Assembly (NCBI RefSeq): GCF_025244865.1
Contig: NZ_CP104272.1
Coordinates: 558,001-622,000 of the forward strand
Reading direction: 5' to 3'
Length of the DNA: 64,000 nt
Source: Arthrobacter sp. zg-Y1110
GTDB lineage: Bacteria; Actinomycetota; Actinomycetes; Actinomycetales; Micrococcaceae
The position numbers and the translations under genes were made by a program. Positions 26,940 to 35,908 of the stretch are shown here, one piece after another (positions within the stretch are counted from its first letter, which is position 1; each line of letters starts with the position of its first letter). The notes under the pieces were generated by a model. The model did not search any database and had not been told where the DNA came from. It saw nothing but the letters and a program-made list of their open reading frames with translations.

Positions 26940-28835
26940 ATGAGCATGGAAGGCGCAGCGTGGGGTTCGCTGATGCAGATCTCCCGCGCCAAGGGAGTAG
27001 ACGGCAAGATTTCGCGGGAAACCCTGAAGCGGATTGTCCGCTTTGCCGCTCCCTACCGGACCCGGCTCCTGGGGTTCGTTTTACTGTCCGTGGTGGGCGC
27101 GTTCCTGGCCGTGGCGACGCCGGTCCTGGCCGGGCAGGTGGTCAACTCCATTGTGGCCGGCACAGCGCCGGGCGTGGTGATCCGGCTGGCCCTGCTGATT
27201 GCCGCCGTCGCGGTGGCGGACGCGGCAGTCTCCCTGGCTACGCGCTGGTTTTCCTCGCGCATCGGCGAAAGCGTCATCCTGGACCTGCGCACCGCGGTGT
27301 TCGACCACGTCCAGAAAATGCCCATTGCCTTCTTTACCCGCACGCGTACGGGTGCGCTGGTCAGCCGGCTCAACAATGACGTCATCGGCGCCCAGCAGGC
27401 CTTCAGCGGGACCCTTTCCGGTGTGGTGAGCAACGTCGTCGCACTGGTACTGACCCTCATCGTGATGCTCGGTACCTCTTGGCAGGTGACCGTATTGGCC
27501 ATGTTGCTGCTGCCAGTGTTCCTGCTGCCGGCACGCCGGATGGGCGGCCGGCTTGCCGCGCTCCGCCGGGAGGCTGCCAACCACAACGCGTCCATGGGTA
27601 CGCAGATGACCGAGCGGTTCTCCGCACCCGGTGCCACCCTGGTCAAACTGTTCGGACGGCCCGACGCCGAATCCCGCGAGTTTGCGCTCCGTGCCTCCCG
27701 GGTGCGGGACATCGGCGTGAAGATGGCAATGATGCAGGCCGTCTTCGTGACGGCCCTGACCCTGGTATCCGCCCTGGCCCTGGCCCTGGTCTACGGGCTG
27801 GGCGGTTACCTGGCGCTGCAGGGCAGCCTGAATACGGGCGACGTCGTCACGCTGGCGCTGCTGCTGACCCGGCTTTATGCGCCGTTGACCTCCCTGGCCA
27901 ACGCCCGCGTGGAGATCATGAGCGCGGTAGTGAGCTTCGAGCGGGTCTTCGAAATCCTGGACCTTCGTCCCTTGATCCGGGAGAAGGAATCCCCGGCACC
28001 GGTGCCGGCCGGACCGCTGAGCGTGGAGTTCGACGACGTCCGGTTTGCCTATCCCACCGCGGACAAAGTGTCCCTCGCGTCGCTGGAAGAGGTGGCTGTC
28101 CTGGACACCCGCGGCGGGGAGGAAGTCCTGCACGGAGTGTCTTTCCGCGTTGAACCGGGGCAGACCGTCGCCCTGGTTGGAACCTCGGGGGCGGGCAAAT
28201 CGACCATTGCGCAGCTGCTGGCACGGCTGTACGACGTCGATTCGGGTGCCGTGCGCTTCTCCGGTACGGATGTGCGGGACGTGAGTTTCGCCGGCATCCG
28301 GCAGGCACTGGGCATGGTGACCCAGGACGGGCACCTGTTCCACGAAACCATCCGGGCCAACCTGCTGCTGGCTAACCCCGACGCCAGTGAAGAGGAAGTC
28401 TGGGATGCGCTGCGCCGGGCGCGGCTGGAGGACATGGTGCGGTCCCTGCCGGACGGGCTGGAAACGATGGTGGGGGAGCGCGGCTACCGGCTTTCCGGCG
28501 GGGAGCGCCAGCGGATGACCATCGCGCGGCTGCTGCTGGCCCAGCCGCGGATCGTGATCCTGGACGAGGCCACCGCCGCTTTGGATTCCACTTCCGAGGC
28601 CGCCGTGCAGGCCGCCCTGGGCGAGGCGCTGCAGGGGCGGACCGCCGTCGTGATTGCCCACCGGCTCTCCACCATCCGCAATGCCGACCGGATCCTGGTC
28701 ATTGAGGGCGGACGGATCGCGGAACAGGGAACGCACGCGGAACTGCTGGCGCGGGAGGGACGCTACGCGGAGCTGTACAACACCCAGTTCGCCGTGGCCC
28801 GGGACGAGGAACGGAACTCCGCGGACCTGTCCTGA
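26940..28835 (+). CDS. ABC exporter, fused membrane and ATPase domains
   Basis: 631 residues, half-transporter acting as a dimer. Six membrane helices in the first ~340 residues, then the nucleotide-binding domain: Walker A GTSGAGKST, Q-loop TQDGHLF, signature LSGGERQR, Walker B IVILDEATAALD, His switch AHRLST. The ATPase starts with an unusual insertion of about 20 residues between FAYPTADK and VLHGVSF, in the A-loop region. GGAGGA precedes the ATG. The substrate is unknown (MdlB/MsbA-type multidrug or lipid exporters are the nearest class). Confidence 0.95.
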   Translation: MSMEGAAWGSLMQISRAKGVDGKISRETLKRIVRFAAPYRTRLLGFVLLSVVGAFLAVATPVLAGQVVNSIVAGTAPGVVIRLALLIAAVAVADAAVSLATRWFSSRIGESVILDLRTAVFDHVQKMPIAFFTRTRTGALVSRLNNDVIGAQQAFSGTLSGVVSNVVALVLTLIVMLGTSWQVTVLAMLLLPVFLLPARRMGGRLAALRREAANHNASMGTQMTERFSAPGATLVKLFGRPDAESREFALRASRVRDIGVKMAMMQAVFVTALTLVSALALALVYGLGGYLALQGSLNTGDVVTLALLLTRLYAPLTSLANARVEIMSAVVSFERVFEILDLRPLIREKESPAPVPAGPLSVEFDDVRFAYPTADKVSLASLEEVAVLDTRGGEEVLHGVSFRVEPGQTVALVGTSGAGKSTIAQLLARLYDVDSGAVRFSGTDVRDVSFAGIRQALGMVTQDGHLFHETIRANLLLANPDASEEEVWDALRRARLEDMVRSLPDGLETMVGERGYRLSGGERQRMTIARLLLAQPRIVILDEATAALDSTSEAAVQAALGEALQGRTAVVIAHRLSTIRNADRILVIEGGRIAEQGTHAELLAREGRYAELYNTQFAVARDEERNSADLS

Positions 28836-28838
28836 GGC

Positions 28839-29642
28839 CTAGCTGATGCTGCCTTCCATCGGTGCTACGAGGACCCGGGTGCCGCGGCTCTCGAAGGCAG
28901 CCTTGTCGCTGTCGGAGATGCCGCTGTCCGTGATCAGGTTGCTAAAGACGTATCCGCTGAGCGTGGCAAAGCTCCGGTTTCCGATTTTGGAGGAATCGGC
29001 GACGATGTAGGTTTCCGATGCCCTCCGGGACATCAGCGAGTTGACGGCTGCTTCCCCTTCATCGCTGACCGTGGGACCTACTTCGGCGTCCAGTCCGTTG
29101 ACCCCTACAAACGCGAAATCCAGGGCCACGCGCTGCAGGATGACATCGGTATAGGGCCCAACCAGTTCATAGGAGCGCGGATTCACGACCCCGCCGGTCA
29201 CCATGACCCGGATATTGGGGCGGACTACCAGTTGGACAGCGATGTTGATGGCGTTCGTGACCACGGTAAGGGTCGGCCTGTTTGACGGTTCCATGAGGTC
29301 CCGCCGCATGCCCAGCGCCTGCGCGATGGCGGTGCTGGTGGTTCCCCCGCACAAGCCGATCACGGCACCCTTGGGCACCAAGGAGCTCGCAGCCCGGGCT
29401 ATGGCCTGCTTTTCAGCGGTGTGCTCGTCGCGCGAGTAGCGCGTGGGCAGATCATAGGCGACTGCTTCCATGGTTGCCCCGCCCCGGGTCCGGCTCAAGA
29501 GCCGCTGTGCAGCGAGGCTGTCCAAGTCCCGACGGGCAGTGGCCGGGGACACTTTGAGGGACACTACTATTTCCTCAACCTGCACGTGCCCGCGGGCGGC
29601 AAGGAGGTCGAGGATCGCGTTGAGCCGCGCTGTCTTCTCCAT
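28839..29642 (-). CDS. DeoR-family sugar regulator
   Basis: 267 residues. N-terminal helix-turn-helix (about 6-57, EIVVSLKVSPATARRDLDSL) and DeoR C-terminal sensor domain (about 75-235) that binds a phosphorylated sugar (GLCGGTTSTAIA, VTGGVVNPRSYELVG). It is the last gene of the SIS-ROK-PfkB-aldolase operon, six bases after the aldolase, so it probably represses this operon and the divergent ABC importer until a sugar phosphate appears. AgaR/GatR-type regulators are the nearest by context. Confidence 0.94.
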   Translation of the reverse strand: MEKTARLNAILDLLAARGHVQVEEIVVSLKVSPATARRDLDSLAAQRLLSRTRGGATMEAVAYDLPTRYSRDEHTAEKQAIARAASSLVPKGAVIGLCGGTTSTAIAQALGMRRDLMEPSNRPTLTVVTNAINIAVQLVVRPNIRVMVTGGVVNPRSYELVGPYTDVILQRVALDFAFVGVNGLDAEVGPTVSDEGEAAVNSLMSRRASETYIVADSSKIGNRSFATLSGYVFSNLITDSGISDSDKAAFESRGTRVLVAPMEGSIS

Positions 29643-29648
29643 CGGGTT

Positions 29649-30503
29649 TCAGTCCAGGTCCGCAGGGACGGCCCGGGCGAAGAGGGATAACAAGCGGCCG
29701 GCCTCGGAGGCAAGCGCGCTCCGGCCCGCGGAAAGGTACGTCCTGGAATCGACGAGATCCTGATCGTTCCCGAGCACCTGGCGCACTGCACGGGTAAAAA
29801 AGCCGTTCAGATGCGTGGAAACATTTATTTTCGTCAGCCCAGCAGTAATGGCAGCTACGAGCATTGCATCCGGAACGCCTGAGGAGCCGTGCAGGACCAG
29901 CGGGATGTCCAACGCACCTCGGAGTTCCCGGATCAATCCCAGATCGAGCCGGGCGCTGCGCGTGGTCATCGCATGGGATGAACCCACGGCTACCGCCAAT
30001 GCATCAACGCCGGTGGACAGCGCAAAGTCTGCAGCTTCGAATGGATCCGTCCGCACGCCGGGGTAGTGTGCCCCGTTCTTGCCGCCCACCCTGCCCAGCT
30101 CCGCCTCGACATAGACGCCGTACGGTTCCGCGTGTTTCACGACCCGGCTGGTTGCTGCCACATTCTCCCCGTAGGGAAGGTGCGCGCCGTCGTACATCAC
30201 CGAACTGAACCCAAGCCGGACCGCTTCATAGACCAGCTCTTCATCATCGGCATGGTCCAGATGCAGTGCCACGGGAACGCGGGCTCCGGCGGCTACAGCC
30301 AGGCAGGCAACCCCCAGCGGTTCGAGTGAACCGTGGTACGCAACGCAGTTCTGCGAAATCTGCAGGATTACCGGCAATCCCACGGCTTCAGCCCCTTGGA
30401 TGATCGCTTCTGCGGTTTCCAGATGCAGCACGTTGAAACTCCCGAGGCCCGTTCCAGCCGCAGCGGCCCGGTCCATCAGTGCACGTGTGGAGGTGAGGGT
30501 CAT
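29649..30503 (-). CDS. Class II fructose/tagatose-bisphosphate aldolase
   Basis: 284 residues, zinc-dependent. Metal ligands and active-site motifs: VALHLDHADD, MYDGAHLPYGENV, EAELGRVGGK, LHGSSGVPD and TKINVSTHLN. The length and the short loops place it with GatY/KbaY-type tagatose-1,6-bisphosphate aldolases rather than long FbaA enzymes. It splits the bisphosphate into DHAP and glyceraldehyde 3-phosphate. The start overlaps the PfkB stop by four bases. The exact sugar is inferred from the operon. Confidence 0.92.
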   Translation of the reverse strand: MTLTSTRALMDRAAAAGTGLGSFNVLHLETAEAIIQGAEAVGLPVILQISQNCVAYHGSLEPLGVACLAVAAGARVPVALHLDHADDEELVYEAVRLGFSSVMYDGAHLPYGENVAATSRVVKHAEPYGVYVEAELGRVGGKNGAHYPGVRTDPFEAADFALSTGVDALAVAVGSSHAMTTRSARLDLGLIRELRGALDIPLVLHGSSGVPDAMLVAAITAGLTKINVSTHLNGFFTRAVRQVLGNDQDLVDSRTYLSAGRSALASEAGRLLSLFARAVPADLD

Positions 30504-31453
30504 CGGAGTTCCTCCCCGTCGTGGTGTCGGGTCACCGTAATCCGGCGTATCAGGGACCGGTGCTCCGGCGAGATTTCACCGGCGGCCGGCATCAGGACAG
30601 CCGCCGAGGACCACGCCGCTGCGGTGCGCAGCATCAGTGTGACATCCCGGCAGCCGGCCGCCAGTAGTACGGCTATGGCGGCCACTGCGGCGTCACCCGC
30701 TCCGGTGGGGTTTCCTTTCAGGGCGTGACCGAGCCGTGCCTGCAGGAAGTGGCCGGGGTCTGCGGACGTAAACGCCAGCATCCCGTCCTCCCCGCAGCTG
30801 AGGAAGACAACGCCGGCTCCTCTGGCAATTAAGACGCGTGCAGCCGTCTGGGGATTTGCTTCACCCGTGGCTTCCAACAGCTCCCGGTGGTTCGGTTTAA
30901 CGGCGAAGACACCCGCTTCCGCCGCGCGGATGAGATCGGGTCCCGAGGTATCGATGATGCAGGGAACGCCTCGTCGAGAGGCAGCACGGACCAGCCCCGG
31001 GTAGAAGTCTGCGGGGGACTGCGGGGGAAGGCTGCCCGACCCCACCAGGCAGCCGGCCGCGCGAAGGTGCTCGCCGGTCTGTTGCTCCAGCGCACGCCAC
31101 TCCGACGACGAGAGCGCGCTGCCGGTTTCGTTGAAAATGCTGGTGGCGCCGGCCGACCGGTCCACAAAGGCGAGGCTGTGCCGGGTGGCCGGTTCCACCG
31201 GCACCAGGCGGTGGGGGATGCCGGAGCGATCGAGGTCCTCCCGGTAGGCACGTCCGGAGGAGCCGCCGCAGGTGGCCACGGCCAGGACGGAAGCGCCGAG
31301 CTGGTGGGCCACGCGCGCGACGTTCATGCCCTTGCCTCCGGCCCGAACCACCGGCGGTGGAACGCGGTGGCTGTCCCCCGGGTTGAGCTGCTCCACGACA
31401 TAGGTTTTGTCCAGGGCAGGATTGGCCGTGACGGTCAGGACCGAGCCCGTCAC
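30500..31453 (-). CDS. PfkB-family 1-/6-phospho-ketohexose kinase
   Basis: 317 residues, ribokinase fold. N-terminal signature GGKGMNVARVAHQLGA and C-terminal NPTGAGDAAVAAIAVLL with the catalytic Asp in GAGD. LacC/FruK-type enzymes have this size and phosphorylate tagatose 6-phosphate or fructose 1-phosphate to the bisphosphate, which the next enzyme in the operon would cleave. Overlaps of four bases with both neighbours imply tight co-translation. Confidence 0.92.
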   Translation of the reverse strand: MTGSVLTVTANPALDKTYVVEQLNPGDSHRVPPPVVRAGGKGMNVARVAHQLGASVLAVATCGGSSGRAYREDLDRSGIPHRLVPVEPATRHSLAFVDRSAGATSIFNETGSALSSSEWRALEQQTGEHLRAAGCLVGSGSLPPQSPADFYPGLVRAASRRGVPCIIDTSGPDLIRAAEAGVFAVKPNHRELLEATGEANPQTAARVLIARGAGVVFLSCGEDGMLAFTSADPGHFLQARLGHALKGNPTGAGDAAVAAIAVLLAAGCRDVTLMLRTAAAWSSAAVLMPAAGEISPEHRSLIRRITVTRHHDGEELR

Positions 31454-32394
31454 AGCGGCACCGCCGTCAGGCCGCGTGCATGCAGTGCCGCTCCGATCAA
31501 TCCCGCGTCCTGTCCCAGCATTGAGATCCGGATCCCGGGCCGGCGGTGGAAGGACAGTCTGGCATCAACGGCTCGGGTCAGGGGAGCGGTGAGGAACTCC
31601 CCGGCCTGGGACAATCCGCCGCCAAGGATCACGGCCTCGGTGCCAAGCAGCGCCGCGAGCTGGCAGATGCCTGCTGCGAGGCCGTCCACGGCGGCATCCC
31701 AGACTTCACCCGCCCGGACATCCCCGCTGCGGGCCGCCCGGACTACCTCGTCCGCCCCCACGGCTTTCCGGCCCGTCCTTTCGTTGTACCGGCGCACGAT
31801 GGCCCCGGCGGAACTGATCGTTTCGAGGCACCCGTGTGCCCCGCAGGCACAGGCGAAGCCGCCAGGAACGGGGGTGTGCCCGATTTCCCCGGCAAACCCG
31901 TCCCCGGCTACCCGGGCACCGTCACAGAAAATTGCACCGGCTATTCCCGTGCCGATAACCAGCACTACCGCGTTCCGCAGTCCCTGTCCGGCGCCGAGCC
32001 GCATTTCGGCCTCACCGGCCGCGCCGACGTCGTGGCCGAAGGCAACCGGCAAACCTGTCTCTTCGCGGAGGCGACGCCCAAACGGATAGTTACTCCACCC
32101 CAGGTTCGCCGCCAGGATGCCGACCCCGCCGCGTTCATCAACCAACCCGGGAACCACAAATCCCATGGCCTTCACCGAGGCAGCCGGATAGTCCCTGACA
32201 AGACCGTGCGTCAGCTCGGCAACCCGTTTCACTATGGCTTCCCCCGTCCCTGCCCGGGCACGCGGAGTGGGCACGCGTTGGAGGGAATGCAACGCGCCGT
32301 CGGGACCGGATAACGCGGCCTTGATATCCGTCCCGCCAACATCGAAGGCAAGGACGGAATCCCCGTCTACCGTAGGAGAACCTGCACCAACCAT
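31450..32394 (-). CDS. ROK-family sugar kinase
   Basis: 314 residues. ATP-binding DVGGTDIKAAL at the N-terminus, catalytic Asp in FGHDVGAAGEAE, and the ROK zinc motif CACGAHGCLE. ROK kinases phosphorylate glucose, GlcNAc, ManNAc or related sugars at C6. In this operon it would generate the 6-phosphate used by the SIS protein. It sits eight bases after the SIS gene and overlaps PfkB by four bases. The substrate is inferred only. Confidence 0.93.
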   Translation of the reverse strand: MVGAGSPTVDGDSVLAFDVGGTDIKAALSGPDGALHSLQRVPTPRARAGTGEAIVKRVAELTHGLVRDYPAASVKAMGFVVPGLVDERGGVGILAANLGWSNYPFGRRLREETGLPVAFGHDVGAAGEAEMRLGAGQGLRNAVVLVIGTGIAGAIFCDGARVAGDGFAGEIGHTPVPGGFACACGAHGCLETISSAGAIVRRYNERTGRKAVGADEVVRAARSGDVRAGEVWDAAVDGLAAGICQLAALLGTEAVILGGGLSQAGEFLTAPLTRAVDARLSFHRRPGIRISMLGQDAGLIGAALHARGLTAVPL

Positions 32395-32402
32395 TTGCGC
32401 CG

Positions 32403-33326
32403 CTAGCCTTCCAGGACCACTGACCGGGTGAGGTGGCGGGGGTGGTCGGGATCCAACCCCCGCGCCAATGCCCGGTCCAGTGTTGTCCTGTGGACTCGCA
32501 CGAGCTCCGCCAGCGGATGGCGGAGGGAGTGCTCATAGTGCGCACCTGCCGCAACCACATCCGCACGCAGCCCCCGCGGTTCTTTACCAACCATCCAAGT
32601 GACCCTGCGCGGCCCGGCAATGGCGATTGGTCCATGCCGGTATTCCATTGCCGGGTAGGACTCCGTCCAGTCCTGGACCGCCTCGCGCATTTTCAACGCT
32701 GCCTCGTGGGCCAGACCGACCGTCCACCCCCGGCCCAGGAAGCTGAACTGTTCAGCCCCAAGGAGCTCGGCAGGGATCGGTTCCGCCAGGACGTTCCGCG
32801 CATCCTCCACGGCGCTGCCCAGATCCATGCCCGTGGCCGTCAACAGGTAGGCCAGGGCAGAGGTGGCAAAGCGGGTCTGCACAACGGATGATTCGTCAGC
32901 ATAGGGGAGGGCAACCACACCCCGGGCCAGCCCCGCGGCGGGTGAACCGGCGTCGGCCAGGACCGCGGTAGAGGGCATCGCCTCCCCGACGAGGTCCAGT
33001 AATTCCAGAACCTCCGTAGTAGTGCCGGAACGGCTGATGGCGACGACGGCGTCGTATCCCCGGGCGCTCACCGCCGCGGCTTCCGATGCTGCGAATGCGT
33101 CTGTCTCCCCGCCGCCGGAGGCCTCCCGGACCGCAGCATAGGACTGGGCCATGAACCATGACGTGCCGCAGCCGATCACTGCCACGCGTTTGCCGGGGGC
33201 CGGAAGGAGGTCCTCGGCATGCGCCTGGGCAATGGCACGCTCCCAAACGTCCGGCTGCGAGTGCAGTTCTTTGCGCATCATGCTCCCGGCAGCAGGTGCC
33301 TGGGGAGCGGTAAAGGATTCAGGCAT
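32403..33326 (-). CDS. SIS-domain sugar isomerase/deaminase (AgaS/GlmS-type)
   Basis: 307 residues, two SIS domains. MMRKELHSQPDVWERAI near the N-terminus and VIGCGTSWFMAQSY, AISRSGTTTE and LKMREAVQDWTESYPAMEYRHGP (shown in parts) are typical of the isomerase half of GlmS and of AgaS/NagB-II deaminases. It would turn an amino-sugar 6-phosphate into a ketose 6-phosphate with release of ammonia. It lacks a glutaminase domain, so it is not GlmS. Start at 33326 with AGAGGAG seven bases upstream; the frame is open to 33374. First gene of the catabolic operon. Confidence 0.9.
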   Translation of the reverse strand: MPESFTAPQAPAAGSMMRKELHSQPDVWERAIAQAHAEDLLPAPGKRVAVIGCGTSWFMAQSYAAVREASGGGETDAFAASEAAAVSARGYDAVVAISRSGTTTEVLELLDLVGEAMPSTAVLADAGSPAAGLARGVVALPYADESSVVQTRFATSALAYLLTATGMDLGSAVEDARNVLAEPIPAELLGAEQFSFLGRGWTVGLAHEAALKMREAVQDWTESYPAMEYRHGPIAIAGPRRVTWMVGKEPRGLRADVVAAGAHYEHSLRHPLAELVRVHRTTLDRALARGLDPDHPRHLTRSVVLEG

Positions 33327-33681
33327 GCTCGGCTCCTCTGGGCTGGCCCTCCGGATCGGACGAGAGTTGGTCAATGATGCGCTCTGATTGAAGTTGCTGT
33401 CTATAGATCAGAAAAAATCAAGCAAATGATCCGAACACATCCTGGGATGAACCCGCACGACGGTGTGCGGTTTGCGGGCCTTTCTTTAGACGGGCGGCGC
33501 CGGACCCCTTGACGGACCGGGGCAGGAGGGCCAGTATCTTCCATCAACTGATGTTCGCTGATCGAATATCCCGTTTTGCTATCAAGTTCCATCATCAGCC
33601 AAGGGTGCTCAGGCCGTCCGGCGGCCTCGGCGTCGTGGCTCGGATTCGCGGCCCGGCCGTGACTGTCTGAAAGAGGATCCA
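33327..33681. promoter_or_regulatory. Divergent control region of the sugar island
   Basis: 355 bases without a gene between the two divergent operons. It is more AT-rich than its surroundings, with GATCA (33406-33410) and TGATC (33427-33431) as loose inverted arms around an A-run, and CTGAT-type repeats near 33548-33566. These are plausible DeoR operators, but I cannot define a consensus. A GC hairpin-like stretch lies around 33490-33530. AAGAGG precedes the binding-protein ATG. Confidence 0.4.
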
Positions 33682-34920
33682 ATGAAGAGCAAACTTCGAA
33701 CCGGCATGATGGCCCTAGCCGCGGCGGGAGCGCTTACGGTGTCTTCCTGCGGTTTCGGGGGAAGCGGGGACTCGGGCGAGGAAGGCGGGGCCAGCACCCT
33801 GGACCTGCTTGTTCCCAGCTATTCCGACGGCACCAAGGCCCTCTGGGAAGGGGTCATCGAAGATTTCGAAGCCGCCAACGAGGACATCAGCGTGAACCTG
33901 CAGGTGGAGTCCTGGGAAAACCTGGAATCGGTGCTGCAGACGAAAATCCAGGCCGGAGAGGCGCCCGACATTTACAACGGCGGTGCATTTTCTGCTTTTG
34001 CGGATGAGGGGCTGCTCTATCCGGCGAACGAGGTGGCCTCAGAGGAGACCATCGCCGACTTCCAAGAGTCGTTCGCAGAAAACGAGATGCTCGACGGCAC
34101 CCAGTACGGCTTGCCGTTGATCGCTTCGGTACGTGCCCTGTTCTACAACCAGGATCTGTTCGATGCTGCAGGCATCCAGGCCCCTCCCACCACCTGGGAC
34201 GAACTCCATGCAGCCGCCCAGGAGATTTCGGCCACCGGCGTTCCCGGGTACGGAATGCCGCTCGGATCGGAAGAGGCGCAGGGCGAAAGCCTCATCTGGT
34301 TCGCCGGCAACGGCGGCGGCTTTGGGGACGAATCGGAGATCACGGTGAATACGCCCGAGAACCTCGAGGCAGCAGAGTTTATGAAGAAAATGATCTCCGA
34401 CGGCGTCACCCAGCCGGATCCGGGCGCCACCCAGCGCACTCCTATGATCAACGTCTTCGCGCAGGGGCAGATCGGGATGGTCTACGCCTTGCCGCAGACC
34501 GTTGGCCAGATTGAGGAAGAGAACCCGGACCTGAACTATGGGATTGCCAGCGTCCCCACCAACAGCGGCGAACCTTCCACCCTCGGGGTCGCGGACCGCC
34601 TGATGGCCTTCAAGAACGATGAGGACAAGCAGGAGGCCATTAAGGCGTTCATGGACTTCTTCTACGCGGAAGACAACTACGTGGACTGGGTGGAGACCGA
34701 AGGTTTCCTGCCCACCACCAAGAGCGGATCCGAGGCGATGGGCTCGGATGAAAGCTTGAAGCCGTTCCTGGACATGCTGCCGACCGCCGAGTTCTACCCG
34801 ACCACCAACCCCGCCTGGAACGCGGCCGACGGAGCGTTCAAGTCCCTTATGGGCCAACTGGAGGACCAGGACGCACAGACAGTACTGGAGCAGATCCAGT
34901 CCAAGGCCGACGCAGCCTGA
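33682..34920 (+). CDS. Sugar ABC transporter substrate-binding lipoprotein
   Basis: 412 residues. Lipoprotein signal (MKSKLRTGMMALAAAGALT then VSSC, cysteine 23) anchors it to the outer face of the membrane. It belongs to the extracellular solute-binding protein family 1, as seen by EAGEAPDIYNG-like (QAGEAPDIYNGG) and the C-terminal hinge motifs. It captures a sugar for the two permeases that follow. It is the first gene of the importer operon, divergent from the catabolic enzymes, whose substrate it presumably brings in. Confidence 0.94.
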   Translation: MKSKLRTGMMALAAAGALTVSSCGFGGSGDSGEEGGASTLDLLVPSYSDGTKALWEGVIEDFEAANEDISVNLQVESWENLESVLQTKIQAGEAPDIYNGGAFSAFADEGLLYPANEVASEETIADFQESFAENEMLDGTQYGLPLIASVRALFYNQDLFDAAGIQAPPTTWDELHAAAQEISATGVPGYGMPLGSEEAQGESLIWFAGNGGGFGDESEITVNTPENLEAAEFMKKMISDGVTQPDPGATQRTPMINVFAQGQIGMVYALPQTVGQIEEENPDLNYGIASVPTNSGEPSTLGVADRLMAFKNDEDKQEAIKAFMDFFYAEDNYVDWVETEGFLPTTKSGSEAMGSDESLKPFLDMLPTAEFYPTTNPAWNAADGAFKSLMGQLEDQDAQTVLEQIQSKADAA

Positions 34921-34938
34921 CACCCGTCCCGAGGGGCC

Positions 34939-35907
34939 GTGTCAACCGATGCGGCTCCTCCCGGTCCAGAACGGTTTGAGCCTATGAGTACAGTCCGCCA
35001 CCCGGGTGTGAGGGTTCGCCGGCAGAAGCTCCGAAACAGTGAAAGCGGATGGGCTGCCTTGCCCTGGATCGCTCCGGTGCTGGCCCTGGTGTTCGGAGTT
35101 GTGATCTTTCCTGCCGGCTACATGATCTACAGTTCGACCCGCCGCATCAGCCAGGCCGGTACGAACGTGGAAGGTGTGGGGCTGGCAAACTACCGGACGG
35201 TCTTCGAAGACCCCAACCTGCCCCGTGTCCTCCTCAATACCGTGGTGTGGGTAACGGTTGTGGTTGCCCTGACCGTTGTCATTTCACTGGCCCTGGCGAA
35301 CTTCCTGAACAAGCCGTTCCCGGGCCGAACGCTCGTCCGGATGGCAGTTGTGGTCCCTTGGGCGGCCAGCGTAGTCATGACCACAACGGTGTTTTACTAC
35401 GGGTTGGACCGGGACTACGGGATCATGAACAAGTTCATGGTCGACGTCGGGCTGCTGGACGCCTCCTACGGTTTCACCAAGAATGTTGCCACCGCCCTCG
35501 GGGCGGCCATCGTGGTGGGGGTGTTCGTGTCCCTTCCGTTCACCACCTATACCTTGCTTGCCGGGATGCAGGCCATTCCCGGGGATGCCCTTGAGGCAGC
35601 CAAAATGGACGGCGCGGGACCGGTGCGCACTTACTTCAGCGTGGTGCTGCCCCAGCTGCGCGGCGCGCTCGCAGTCGCCGTGCTGATCAACATCATCAAT
35701 GTCTTCAATAACCTCCCAATCCTGCGGATCATGACGGGATCCATTCCCGGCTACAGTGCGGACACCCTGATGACGTACATCTTCAAAGTGCTTCAGTTTG
35801 ACCGGCGCCTGGACGTGGCGAGCGCGCTCAGCGTGGTGAACTTCGCCGTCGTGCTGGTGATCGTGGCCGCGTACGTGAAGATCGTCAAACCGATGAAGGA
35901 GGCATGA
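34939..35907 (+). CDS. Sugar ABC transporter permease 1 (MalF-type)
   Basis: 322 residues with six membrane helices and the binding-protein-dependent transport EAA loop (EAAKMDGAGPVRTYFSVVLP), which contacts the ATPase. The GTG at 34939 follows GAGGGG very closely; an ATG at 34984 is a possible alternative start giving a shorter N-terminus. It lies 18 bases after the binding protein and one base before permease 2. No ATPase gene is present, so a shared MsiK-type ATPase encoded elsewhere is likely. Confidence 0.93.
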   Translation: MSTDAAPPGPERFEPMSTVRHPGVRVRRQKLRNSESGWAALPWIAPVLALVFGVVIFPAGYMIYSSTRRISQAGTNVEGVGLANYRTVFEDPNLPRVLLNTVVWVTVVVALTVVISLALANFLNKPFPGRTLVRMAVVVPWAASVVMTTTVFYYGLDRDYGIMNKFMVDVGLLDASYGFTKNVATALGAAIVVGVFVSLPFTTYTLLAGMQAIPGDALEAAKMDGAGPVRTYFSVVLPQLRGALAVAVLINIINVFNNLPILRIMTGSIPGYSADTLMTYIFKVLQFDRRLDVASALSVVNFAVVLVIVAAYVKIVKPMKEA

Positions 35908-35908
35908 A

